NCBI GenBank assembly: GCA_902787305.1
Contig: CADAFS010000009.1
Span: forward strand, 1-59,860
DNA from: an uncultured Pseudomonadota bacterium
GTDB taxonomy: Bacteria > Pseudomonadota > Alphaproteobacteria > Rs-D84
Direction of reading: 5' to 3'
Length of the DNA: 59,860 nucleotides
In this document: positions 1 through 7,480 of the stretch, piece by piece
Layout: the number at the start of each line of letters is the position of its first letter
Position numbering within the stretch: the stretch's first letter is position 1
Notes under the pieces: model-generated
What the model saw: only the letters and a program-made list of their open reading frames with translations
Database searches by the model: none
What the model was told of the DNA's origin: nothing
Program-made: the position numbers and the translations under genes

Positions 1-190
1 GTCAAGCCAAAATTCGGAAATTCGTAAGTCATTGATTTTACAGGAAATAAAAATTTTGGATTTTTGAAAAAAAGTGTTGACTAAAAACCTTGGTTTTTTG
101 ACACCTTTTTTATCCGCCACAACCCCAAGGATTCCGCGGGTTTGCGTAAAATACTACCCCAAAAAAACCACCCCAAAAATCGTGCATTTT
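1..190. repeat. Left copy of a ~185-bp repeat, inverted relative to the right window end
   Basis: Positions 17-57 and about 62-100 match the reverse complement of 59565-59745 almost base for base, and a third block (about 130-155, containing CCGCGGGTTTGCG) matches again after a diverged stretch. The copy contains a hairpin-like core at about 74-105 (GTGTTGA / AAAAACC-TT-GGTTTTT / ACACC). No gene is seen in bases 1-218. Both copies lie just past the stop of an outermost gene (rluD here, fabF on the right) and point outward. A multi-copy element where the assembly stopped is the simplest explanation. Confidence 0.85.
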
Positions 191-218
191 AGCGGTAAGA
201 AAGTCATTGAAGCAGAAC

Positions 219-1169
219 TTACATTAACACGTGTTTCAATTCCAACATATCGTTGGGCAGGTTCGTTTTGAATTTCATTGATGCGCCCGTTACAGGATGT
301 GCGAATTCCAAAATCTGGGCATGCAGCATTTGGCCATTGTGTGTTTTGATAAAATCTAACAATTCCGGATTTTTAACCGACCCCAGACGCGACGATGCAC
401 GACCGTATACCCCATCACATAAAACCGGAAAACCATGCGCCGACAAATGAACCCTGATTTGGTGTGTGCGCCCGGTCATCAGTGTGCAACGAAATTCCGA
501 AACGCCGTCACGTGGCCACGCGTCCAAAACTTCGACAATTGTGTGTGCGGGTTTGCCACCACTTTTTACCATCGTCATCTTTTGCCGGTTGCGCGAAGAA
601 CGGGCGATATTGCCGGTTATGTCCGCGCCCGTCCAATTCGGAATACCCCAAACGAACGCGATATATTTGCGGGTAAGGTTATGTGTGCTAAAAATTTTTA
701 CCAATTCGCGGTATGCCGCATCAGATTTTGCAAAAACGACAACGCCACTGGTATCTTTATCAAGTCGATGGACCACACCCGGGCGTGTCGGCCCGCCAAG
801 CACAGAAAGGTGCGTATGCGACAAAATGTTTTGAACCAATGTTCCCGTCTTGTTGCCCGCCGACGGATACATAACGACACCGCGCGGTTTATTCACAACA
901 ATTATGTCATCGTCTTCGTATAAAATTTCCAGTTCGATTTCGTCCGATATGTTATCGGTTGCAACATCCGTTTGTACGGGTGGAATTTCGACAAAGATTT
1001 TGTCACCGGATTTTACTTTTTCGGAAAACTTTATATTTTTGCCATCGCGCGTGACGGCGAAACGCTGAATTTCACTGCGCGAAAAAGTCGGCAATTGCGA
1101 CACCAAAAATTTATCTAATCGCATGCCGACCGATTCGTCTGCAACAATAAATTCGCGCACTTCGTTCAT
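219..1169 (-). CDS. rluD: RluD-type 23S rRNA pseudouridine synthase (RluA family)
   Basis: Isomerises specific uridines in 23S rRNA to pseudouridine; RluD acts on helix 69 of the large subunit. An S4-like RNA-binding segment occupies about residues 15-62. The catalytic domain follows, with HRLDKDTSG at 134-142; the catalytic aspartate is D137. The downstream motif MTGRTHQIRVHLSAHG is typical of the family. Length 316 aa is normal. It is the last gene of a tight minus-strand operon whose first three genes are prepilins: its ATG lies 2 bp after the stop of the preceding secreted-protein gene. The family is certain. The choice of RluD over RluA or RluC rests on the N-terminal S4-like region and length. 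Confidence 0.93.
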   Translation of the reverse strand: MNEVREFIVADESVGMRLDKFLVSQLPTFSRSEIQRFAVTRDGKNIKFSEKVKSGDKIFVEIPPVQTDVATDNISDEIELEILYEDDDIIVVNKPRGVVMYPSAGNKTGTLVQNILSHTHLSVLGGPTRPGVVHRLDKDTSGVVVFAKSDAAYRELVKIFSTHNLTRKYIAFVWGIPNWTGADITGNIARSSRNRQKMTMVKSGGKPAHTIVEVLDAWPRDGVSEFRCTLMTGRTHQIRVHLSAHGFPVLCDGVYGRASSRLGSVKNPELLDFIKTHNGQMLHAQILEFAHPVTGASMKFKTNLPNDMLELKHVLM

Positions 1170-1171
1170 TT

Positions 1172-1651
1172 TTATTTATATTCCTTCCATTCGGGGCCGC
1201 GAACACATTTTGAAAAATCGATATCCAATTCGCGGTCACCGGTCACGGGACATTTTAGCAAACCGGTACTTTGTGCCTGGTCCGCGTCACGGGTGGCGTA
1301 TCGCCATGTAAAACTTATTTCCGTGGGCGCATGCACACACACCAATCGCAATATCCCGGTTGATTGCTTATTTGGCCCAAGCCAGATGCGAACACTGTCG
1401 GCTTCGCCATAACAAGGGAAAGCATCAAGGTAATACAAAACCATGCCACGTTCAACATCAGAATTTTTCCATGTGAATTTTCCAACATATTGGCGCAGTG
1501 GCAATCCGGTCAACGCCGCCCAATCGGTTGTAGTTGAAAAAATACTTACACGCGGGATGTTTGGTGTTGGTGGTGTTTGTGGCGTGTCGGTTGCAATCGC
1601 GTTAAACGACAGAACACCAATAAAAACGCAAAATAAAATTTTCTTTATCAT
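1172..1651 (-). CDS. Small secreted protein of unknown function
   Basis: 159 aa beginning with a clear signal peptide (MIKKILFCVFIGVLSFNAIA, cleavage probably after A20) followed by a Pro/Thr-rich linker. The mature part has four cysteines, including one in DAFPCYGEAD and one near the C-terminus in FSKCVRG, which could form periplasmic disulfides. Its ATG overlaps the stop of the zinc-ribbon gene by 4 bp (ATGA), and rluD starts 2 bp after its stop, so it is surely cotranscribed. Its place in an operon headed by three prepilins suggests a pilus-related or periplasmic role, but no family is recognised. Confidence 0.8.
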   Translation of the reverse strand: MIKKILFCVFIGVLSFNAIATDTPQTPPTPNIPRVSIFSTTTDWAALTGLPLRQYVGKFTWKNSDVERGMVLYYLDAFPCYGEADSVRIWLGPNKQSTGILRLVCVHAPTEISFTWRYATRDADQAQSTGLLKCPVTGDRELDIDFSKCVRGPEWKEYK

Positions 1652-2160
1652 TTTTTATCCCCTATATTCATCAATTCAACACCGACACGCCGAACCCCAG
1701 AAACATCACCCGAAAGTTTATGTGTGAACCCGACCGTTTGACCAACATCCAAAAACGTTGCCGACGGCATAAACCGTTGACGCCCGATAACGGAACCATC
1801 TTCGCCATAAAGGACGATTGCCAAGTCGGGAAACGCATATATATCATCCGAACGATTTGTCACCGTTCCACGCACCACCATTTGTTCCACACCATTTGTC
1901 GTCACCGTTTGAATATCATCAACAACCGCAACAAGTGGTTTATTATTCGAATCATCGCGACGTGATGTAATGATAACCGCAACCGCAAAAACCGTCGCCG
2001 CAAGCAATGCACAAAGTGACGCAAAAAACACCATCAATCCAGAACGATTTTTTTTCACCTTTACCGTCCATGTGTGGCCACATATCGCACAGCGCACATC
2101 GCCCGATGTCTTGGCCGGCAAGTTATATTCAGTTTTACAAACATCACATTTTATTTTCAT
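1648..2160 (-). CDS. Zinc-ribbon membrane protein (MJ0042/DUF3426 type)
   Basis: 170 aa. The N-terminus carries C5-x2-C8 and C24-x2-C27, the four-cysteine ribbon of the MJ0042 (zinc_ribbon_5) family. A membrane helix spans about residues 42-65 (LMVFFASLCALLAATVFAVAVII), and a ~90-residue C-terminal domain resembling DUF3426 would lie in the periplasm. In this topology the metal-binding ribbon is cytoplasmic. Such proteins are common in alpha- and deltaproteobacteria but their function is not established. It lies 31 bp after the third prepilin gene and overlaps the next gene by 4 bp. Confidence 0.85.
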   Translation of the reverse strand: MKIKCDVCKTEYNLPAKTSGDVRCAICGHTWTVKVKKNRSGLMVFFASLCALLAATVFAVAVIITSRRDDSNNKPLVAVVDDIQTVTTNGVEQMVVRGTVTNRSDDIYAFPDLAIVLYGEDGSVIGRQRFMPSATFLDVGQTVGFTHKLSGDVSGVRRVGVELMNIGDKK

Positions 2161-2191
2161 ATTGCACCTTTGGCATTATGTATACCACAAA

Positions 2192-3505
2192 TTATTCCAA
2201 TTTCAACAGTCGATATTTCCCACGCACACTTTTTTCTATTTCAATTATCGCATTCATAAAATCACCCATAGTTGCGTTTTTGTTCGACACAACTGAACTA
2301 AATATCTGGGTGGCCGTTGACCCAGAAACAGATTCGCGACGCAAAATATTTGTCGCCATATCCGAAAGTGTTGGGGATTTTATATCACCAAGGTTTGCGA
2401 CGCGGGTACTTACATTCCAATAGTATGCCGGATTCATCGAATCGACAATTTTTTCTTTGACCCCAAGACGCGGTGTTATTGAACCGGTAAAACCAACCGT
2501 CACAAACATCGCACTTATTCGACCTTCGGTCATATCAAGTGAACCGCCGATTCGTATTGTCGATAGTGACCCCGACGGCACAGAAAATCCGCCAAGGGTT
2601 AAATTTGTCACAGACAAACTGTCCGCCGTAAACGAAGATAATTTTGCAAAGTCCGCGACACTAAACGGCCCGTTTACCGTTATACTTTTTGAATCGCCCG
2701 AAAATGTTCCGGACACCAGTGCGGTTTGCGTGTTATATGTGGAATCTATGGTTGTTCTATTTTTGAATATCACGTCCGTAGATGTCAATTTTCCGATTTC
2801 CAAAGATTCTTCTAATGATAAACTATCGGCATTTACAAATCCCGCATTATTTATATCGCGATTGCCAAGGTTCAAAATAGACGCCATTGTTGCATCAGAC
2901 GCACTGGCCGACGGGACGCGCCATAAATACATTGCGTTATCACGTGTTATCCCCGTTGTTTGAACAATACCCGATGTGCCACCAACACCCAAATCAACCG
3001 TATCGGCGCGCCATGTCCCAAAACCACCGTATGCGCGTGTGCCTTCGATGAATCCGATTTTATCGTCACCCATTTTAACAATTTCACGTGTGCGCATGGC
3101 GTTTATTTCCGGGTCGTTAAACACAATCACACCTTGCAATGTTGATTGGTCACCAACATCAATTGATTTTAAAATGCGTAATTGATATTTGACCGCCATA
3201 TCTTTTGCAAAATTTTCATCAAGCCCATACGGGATTAAATCGGTCAATTTTATTTTTATGATATTGCGCCCCGTGGTTTTTAACATTTCTTCGCGATTTT
3301 GCACAATATAGTGTTCCAAAATTGTCTGAATTTTTTGCATTTGACGCGTGACACGCAAACTTTCCGCGCGCGCAATCGCACGTGTTTGATAACGGTATAT
3401 AAACGGAATCAATGTCCCCGCAAGTGCGATAGTTAACAAAAATTCTATCAACACCGTTCCACGGGATGCATTGGATACAGAAAAAATCAAATTTCTTTTT
3501 TTCAT
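2192..3505 (-). CDS. Type IV prepilin / PilV-like minor pilin 3
   Basis: About 437 aa. The N-terminus has a short basic leader ending SRG, then TVLIEFLLTIALAGTLIPFI: a prepilin peptidase site (G|T) with Glu at +5 of the mature protein and a hydrophobic alpha-helix. A later motif LNLGNRDINNAG is shared with the two upstream genes and resembles the segment after the pilin helix in PilV shufflon proteins and phage tail fibres. The rest is Ser/Thr/Gly-rich and looks like repetitive beta structure. The ATG at 3505 is preferred over a TTG 12 nt upstream because it has GGAAA correctly spaced and forms an ATGA overlap with the upstream stop. Likely a pilus tip or adhesive subunit. Confidence 0.8.
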   Translation of the reverse strand: MKKRNLIFSVSNASRGTVLIEFLLTIALAGTLIPFIYRYQTRAIARAESLRVTRQMQKIQTILEHYIVQNREEMLKTTGRNIIKIKLTDLIPYGLDENFAKDMAVKYQLRILKSIDVGDQSTLQGVIVFNDPEINAMRTREIVKMGDDKIGFIEGTRAYGGFGTWRADTVDLGVGGTSGIVQTTGITRDNAMYLWRVPSASASDATMASILNLGNRDINNAGFVNADSLSLEESLEIGKLTSTDVIFKNRTTIDSTYNTQTALVSGTFSGDSKSITVNGPFSVADFAKLSSFTADSLSVTNLTLGGFSVPSGSLSTIRIGGSLDMTEGRISAMFVTVGFTGSITPRLGVKEKIVDSMNPAYYWNVSTRVANLGDIKSPTLSDMATNILRRESVSGSTATQIFSSVVSNKNATMGDFMNAIIEIEKSVRGKYRLLKLE

Positions 3506-4686
3506 TGCGTTTTCCAACCACTTTTCATCAACGGTTCAAATTCTTTCCTGTCTGGAATTTTCGGAATCGGCGACCGCGCCAACGTCAAAGACACAAACGA
3601 TGGCGGTGTTTTTGACGGAAAAGACCAATTACCCAATTTTATCGGTGCATTTGATGATAACAGCAATTCACCAGACACCGTCAATCCAAAATTTCCCGCA
3701 AATGTCAATTCGCCCGCCGACAGATATGGTGCATACACCGTACCCGTCGTCATTCCGGCAAAACCACTTATTGTTTTCAAACTTGTGGATTTAAGGATAA
3801 ATTCGTTCCCTATATTTATTGAGTTATTTACTGTTGCACGGTCGGCGATTATACGCGCATTCAAATCGATTCCATTTCCGCTCAATTTTTTCGCGGTGAT
3901 ATTTCTAAAACCGCTAAGGTCGCCGGTGACACGAATTGTCCCGATTGTTGTACTGTCGCCGTTCATGTTCGCGCCCGATGAAAAATAGACATTTTTTGTA
4001 TTGACTGATTCGGCAACAACAAATGTCGCATTAAGATTGCGGACACGCAAGAATTTTCCATTTATTCCACCAACATTACGAATGTCGTGATTTCCCATAT
4101 TCAAATCGCGCTGCATAGTATTTAATTCTGCATCACCCGAAGAACCACGATGTAAAAAACGCGTTGTATCAAAATCGCTTTGGTTGCGTGTTATTCTGTA
4201 AATTAAATTTCCGGGTAAAAATTCGGGTGCGGTGACCGCCCATGTGTCGCCATACGCGACACCGTCCGCGCCAACAACCGCCGCGTCCGCACCGACATTT
4301 GCCGCAATTCGCGCAATACGCTTTGCCGTTGTATCTAAATTAAACGCAAGGTAAACATCGACCACCGTTCCGCCATTGACATTATATTTATCAATAAATC
4401 CCGCAGAAAGCGATTCAGAAATCGCCGCACGTTCATCATCGGTCATTTTAATCTGTGCTTCGTCCGGCCAAAGGTCTTGGTTCAATCGAACAAAGTTCAA
4501 CATTGTTTCACGCAAACTTATTATATCATTTGCAACCGCCATATCGTGTATTGTATGCGTTGTATCGGCAATCATCGAATATGTGTACGGGGCCGCCACG
4601 GCAATAATAACCATGGCAAGCAGGACCTCGACTAGGCCGCCACCGCGTTGTGCTATGACTTCTGATTTTTTTAGTATCTTAGTCAC
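3502..4686 (-). CDS. Type IV prepilin / PilV-like minor pilin 2
   Basis: About 394 aa from a GTG start at 4686. An in-frame ATG at 4701 gives five more residues but has no ribosome-binding site, while GGGGGGA precedes the GTG. The leader ends AQRG, followed by GGLVEVLLAMVIIAVAAPY: a class III signal with Glu at +5. Around mid-protein the motif LNMGNHDIRNVG recurs in all three pilin genes. The distal part is a long run of Gly/Thr/Ser-rich strands, such as could form a beta-solenoid or tail-fibre-like tip. It overlaps the stop of the first prepilin gene and is translationally coupled to the third by ATGA. The role in a pilus is inferred from N-terminus and operon. Confidence 0.78.
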   Translation of the reverse strand: MTKILKKSEVIAQRGGGLVEVLLAMVIIAVAAPYTYSMIADTTHTIHDMAVANDIISLRETMLNFVRLNQDLWPDEAQIKMTDDERAAISESLSAGFIDKYNVNGGTVVDVYLAFNLDTTAKRIARIAANVGADAAVVGADGVAYGDTWAVTAPEFLPGNLIYRITRNQSDFDTTRFLHRGSSGDAELNTMQRDLNMGNHDIRNVGGINGKFLRVRNLNATFVVAESVNTKNVYFSSGANMNGDSTTIGTIRVTGDLSGFRNITAKKLSGNGIDLNARIIADRATVNNSINIGNEFILKSTSLKTISGFAGMTTGTVYAPYLSAGELTFAGNFGLTVSGELLLSSNAPIKLGNWSFPSKTPPSFVSLTLARSPIPKIPDRKEFEPLMKSGWKTQ

Positions 4687-6049
4687 AACTGGTCCCCCCA
4701 TTTATTAAACATTGTTTTATATCTATGCGCCGTTCAAGACGTTGCCAATAAACATACTGACATATTATATATTGCGCCAAAGATTTTGCGTTATACGAAT
4801 TTCCCATTCCTGATATAATAGAACTGCAATTCACCACAGCATCATTATCTTCGGTTGGATTGGCCAATATGCCGAACGCGCCATTATCAATTGTATCAAC
4901 CAACGCGTCTGGCAAAATCGATGTGCCCGATGGCCGTATATCCAAAAGTGTTGCGCCACCACTGTCGCCCCGCGTGAGTGCCCCCGATGTTTGTTCACGC
5001 AATGTTATATTGCCGGCATAAACACTGTTGGCATCAATTCCACTGGCACTGCTGTATGTAAGTGTTGTCGAATCAATGAACACGTCTTGCCCACGCGTAA
5101 GGTTTACAAAAGACCCCACATCCAATCTTTCAACATTAAATGTTATTCGACTTGCAACCAGGTTTCCACCAACCGACCATTTTGTTGGCCCCGTAAATCC
5201 AGTGCGCCCCGCCGACATATCAAAACTTACCACATCGGCATCGGTAACCGTCACATTGCTTGCATCACCAAATTTTGCAACCGTTCGCGCGACCATTGAA
5301 CCAACCTTTAATGTGCCACGTGTCAACGAAAGTGCTGATTCACCACCCATCGATTGAAAAACCGTTTTGTTTGTCGTTAGTGATTTTATGTTGCTGCGCT
5401 CTTTACGGCCGGCCTCGGCCCCGGTTATGGTTAGCGTCACCGATTCGCCACCATCAAATTTTGCACGTCGCGCAAATATGTTTGCAATGTTGTTTATATT
5501 AAAATTATCCATATCTAAATCGGTCAAAAATCCCGAATAAGAAAAATTTCCATCGTTTCGGCGAACAACATCCGAATACATTTCGCCAAGATGAATTCCA
5601 ACGTCAATGTTTCCGGTTGTATCTTCGGGATCAAACACCGCGTAAAAACCGATTCTTCGCGCAAGTTCCGCGCGTTGCATGGTGTTTAGATTTCCACCGC
5701 TGACGCGAATAAAGGCCGAAACTTCTTGGGTATCTTTGTTAATAATCAAACTTATATCTTGGCCAAATGCGGTTCGTGTTATGAACCCAATTGGCAATCC
5801 ATACGGTTCCAGCAAATCAGATAAACTGTCGCCCGATATTTTTGTTTGGTCATACGATAAACTTGAAACATTTTCTTGGATATAAATCTTTGCGGCGGTT
5901 CGAATTGTGTCGATTTGACGTGTGGCGGAATACATTTGCGCATTTATATCACGGGTCGCAATCCGGTGCGCCAAAAACGGCATAAACACGAACACCAATG
6001 TCAACGCAAGCAACGCTTGGATTAAAAAACTTCCGCGTTCAGACGACAT
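4679..6049 (-). CDS. Type IV prepilin-like / PilV-like minor pilin 1 (operon head, Gln at +5)
   Basis: 456 aa starting at the ATG at 6049, which follows a strong AGGAGGG ribosome-binding site; an upstream ATG at 6076 would add nine residues and lacks a site. The N-terminus is MSSERG|SFLIQALLALTLVFVFMPFL: prepilin-like, but residue +5 is Gln rather than the Glu found in nearly all type IV pilins. The shared motif LDMDNFNINNIAN lies near residue 190. The C-terminus contains several cysteines (ending GGTSCD), unlike the Ser/Thr-rich middle. It heads the operon pilin1-pilin2-pilin3-zinc ribbon-secreted protein-rluD. Together with the secretin at 29-31 kb this points to a type IVb pilus system spread over the chromosome. 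Confidence 0.78.
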   Translation of the reverse strand: MSSERGSFLIQALLALTLVFVFMPFLAHRIATRDINAQMYSATRQIDTIRTAAKIYIQENVSSLSYDQTKISGDSLSDLLEPYGLPIGFITRTAFGQDISLIINKDTQEVSAFIRVSGGNLNTMQRAELARRIGFYAVFDPEDTTGNIDVGIHLGEMYSDVVRRNDGNFSYSGFLTDLDMDNFNINNIANIFARRAKFDGGESVTLTITGAEAGRKERSNIKSLTTNKTVFQSMGGESALSLTRGTLKVGSMVARTVAKFGDASNVTVTDADVVSFDMSAGRTGFTGPTKWSVGGNLVASRITFNVERLDVGSFVNLTRGQDVFIDSTTLTYSSASGIDANSVYAGNITLREQTSGALTRGDSGGATLLDIRPSGTSILPDALVDTIDNGAFGILANPTEDNDAVVNCSSIISGMGNSYNAKSLAQYIICQYVYWQRLERRIDIKQCLINGGTSCD

Positions 6050-6071
6050 GAACCCTCCTGATATATAACAA

Positions 6072-6100
6072 AGCATAGCAACAGAAAAAATTTATTGCAA
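6072..6100 (-). promoter_or_regulatory. Predicted promoter of the prepilin operon
   Basis: On the minus strand TTGCAA (6100-6095) is followed after 17 bases by TATGCT (6077-6072), giving a start about 15 bases before the AGGAGGG ribosome-binding site of the first prepilin gene. Confidence 0.6.
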
Positions 6101-6137
6101 TTGGTTTTAAGATGTTTTAACATTGCCATTGGTTTAA

Positions 6138-6157
6138 TTGTTCGGTTGACCGAACAA
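6138..6157. promoter_or_regulatory. Operator-like palindrome between divergent genes
   Basis: TTGTTCGGTTGACCGAACAA consists of two perfect 9-bp arms around a TG centre. It lies about 40 bp upstream of the prepilin-operon promoter and 39 bp before the divergent DUF4167 gene. A dimeric regulator site is likely; the regulator is not in view. Confidence 0.55.
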
Positions 6158-6195
6158 AGTTTATAAAGAGTTTACTTCCAAACAAAAGAATTATT

Positions 6196-6573
6196 ATGCA
6201 ACCAAGAAAAAATCAAACGAATTCACGTGGGCAATCGTCCAACAATTCACGAAATCAATCGCCGGTTATTGCGATGATTCAACGGTGTCATAAATGGCGC
6301 ATGAAACGCAAACAGTATATGGACCAGGCGCGTCTTGCAACCGATGAAATCGAACGCGAACGGTTGTTGCAATCGGCGGAACATTACGGCCGCATTGTTA
6401 ACGAAGAACAGGCCAAGATTGATTCTTCGCGTACACCGGGCGACAAAACACCGATTCCGGACGTTCCGGTGGCGGCCGAAAACGGAACACAATCCGACAA
6501 TCCTGAAAATTCGGAAAACACCGATACGGACGAAGAACAGGTTTTTCCAACCTTTTTGACAAGTTTGAATTAG
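6196..6573 (+). CDS. DUF4167 family protein (alphaproteobacterial)
   Basis: 125 aa. The N-terminus is rich in Asn, Arg, Gln and Ser (a basic, probably disordered, RNA-binding-like segment). It is followed by the conserved helix with YMDQARLATDEIERERLLQSAEHYGRIV at about residues 41-68, the core DUF4167 signature. The C-terminus is acidic and low in complexity. The family is nearly confined to Alphaproteobacteria and its function is unknown; nucleic-acid binding is a guess from composition. It is transcribed away from the prepilin operon with a palindromic operator candidate between them. The ribosome-binding site is weak. Confidence 0.8.
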   Translation: MQPRKNQTNSRGQSSNNSRNQSPVIAMIQRCHKWRMKRKQYMDQARLATDEIERERLLQSAEHYGRIVNEEQAKIDSSRTPGDKTPIPDVPVAAENGTQSDNPENSENTDTDEEQVFPTFLTSLN

Positions 6574-6575
6574 TG

Positions 6576-6642
6576 TATCACCGCGAAGCGGTGCCGTGAC
6601 TACTCCAAGACTGTGCCAGGGCTTTGCCCTGGCTTGGTGTTG
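6576..6642 (+). repeat. Dispersed double-hairpin repeat (CACCGC / CCAGGGC type), copy 1
   Basis: Two adjacent palindromes, CACCGC-gaa-GCGGTG and GCCAGGGC-ttt-GCCCTGGC, joined by a conserved linker GTGACTACTCCAAGACT. The same unit occurs at 59440-59502, and a decayed version at about 17281-17350. All three copies lie directly after a stop codon and in the same orientation as that gene. There is no T-run, so it is REP-like rather than a plain terminator. The remaining 6643-6927 holds no gene I can support. Confidence 0.75.
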
Positions 6643-6927
6643 GGTGTTTCGCGTACATTTTGCTTCCACTAACTTACAATTTTTTTACTACCAAAATTGT
6701 GCAGTTTGTTGAATCAGAGGCCTTGTCCTGTAATGCCTATAGTAATAAACTAAAAACCACCCTGAGGGGCCCACCTTACTGTAGCGATACCGAAAACGGG
6801 ACGACGTGATTTAATTTATGCGTCGCGAACATAGGTGTCTCTTTTGTTTTTTATGTGTGAATATTGCCATTTTTCAACGAAAATACAAGTATAAATGTAG
6901 GATAAAAATAAAAAAGTTAAAAAAAAG

Positions 6928-6956
6928 TTGCAAATGAAAATTTACTGTTCTACAAT
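6928..6956 (+). promoter_or_regulatory. Predicted promoter of tRNA-Pro
   Basis: TTGCAA, 17 bases, TACAAT. The predicted start is about 40 bases upstream of the tRNA. Confidence 0.6.
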
Positions 6957-7004
6957 CGGCTTGTTCTTAAAAGATAAGAACGTTTGTTTGTTGTTGTGTG
7001 TGTT

Positions 7005-7062
<58 letters not shown>

Positions 7063-7081
<19 letters not shown>

Positions 7082-7258
7082 TAAATTAAAATTGCCCCGT
7101 CCCCTCGGGGCAATTTTGATTTATGATTGATGTGACAATTGGATTTGATACATAGCATACGCAAGTATGCCAGGTTCGGAACAAGCACGCAACGCGTGCG
7201 CAGTGAAAGGGGCCCGCGAACGAAGTGAGTGGGAATTACAATCCTGTTACTCCGACCA
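7063..7258 (+). mobile_element. ~177-bp mini-element bounded by direct repeats of the tRNA-Pro 3' end
   Basis: The final 19 nt of tRNA-Pro (AATCCTGTTACTCCGACCA, 7063-7081) recur exactly at 7240-7258 with no second 5' half, the arrangement left by elements integrating in tRNA 3' ends. The interval holds a terminator, GACAATTGGA, a small hairpin, GGTTCG, and an AAGGGGCCC segment. A structurally matching interval lies between two copies of the tRNA-Lys 3' end (17515-17718). It encodes no protein. Homology between the two interiors is patchy, so a common element family is inferred. Confidence 0.6.
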
Positions 7259-7356
7259 TAAATTAAAATCGCGTCGTCCCCTCGGCGCGATTTTTAATTT
7301 ATGATTGATGTGACAATTGGATTTGATACATAGCATACGCAAGTATGCCAGGTTCG
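7240..7356 (+). repeat. Second copy of the tRNA-Pro 3'-end/terminator unit
   Basis: About 116 bp repeating 7063-7178: tRNA 3' end, ATAAATTAAAAT, a GC hairpin terminator (stem sequence differs but pairing is kept: GCCCCG/CGGGGC versus CGCGTCG/CGGCGCG), then TTATGATTGATGTGACAATT through AGTATGCCAGGTTCG, nearly identical. Compensatory change in the stem suggests the hairpin is functional. A third, partial copy is at 9012-9085. Confidence 0.85.
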
Positions 7357-7431
7357 ACACGATAGTTGGTTCGCACAAGCGACCGTTGCGTTAATAGCCA
7401 GATCGATCGGCGATTTTTTACATTTTTTATG

Positions 7432-7459
7432 TTGACAATATATGTTTTTGGTGTATTAT
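7432..7459 (+). promoter_or_regulatory. Predicted promoter of the leucine-rich-repeat gene
   Basis: TTGACA, 16 bases, TATTAT. An in-frame ATG at 7442 lies inside this promoter and so cannot be the start. A TTG at 7481, preceded by AAAGG with 7-base spacing, fits the predicted transcript. Confidence 0.6.
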
Positions 7460-7480
7460 TGCCACCACAAAGGTTTAATT

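Noticed and set aside
435..923. 162-aa ORF on the + strand opposite rluD
   Set aside because: Lies fully inside a well-supported RluD gene on the other strand and has no recognisable motif or initiation signal.
6624..6809. 61-aa ORF after DUF4167
   Set aside because: Begins inside a dispersed hairpin repeat, lacks a ribosome-binding site and has no helical or membrane pattern.
7240..7356. Second tRNA-Pro gene
   Set aside because: Only the last 19 nt of the tRNA are repeated; there is no D-arm or anticodon arm upstream, so no complete tRNA can form.
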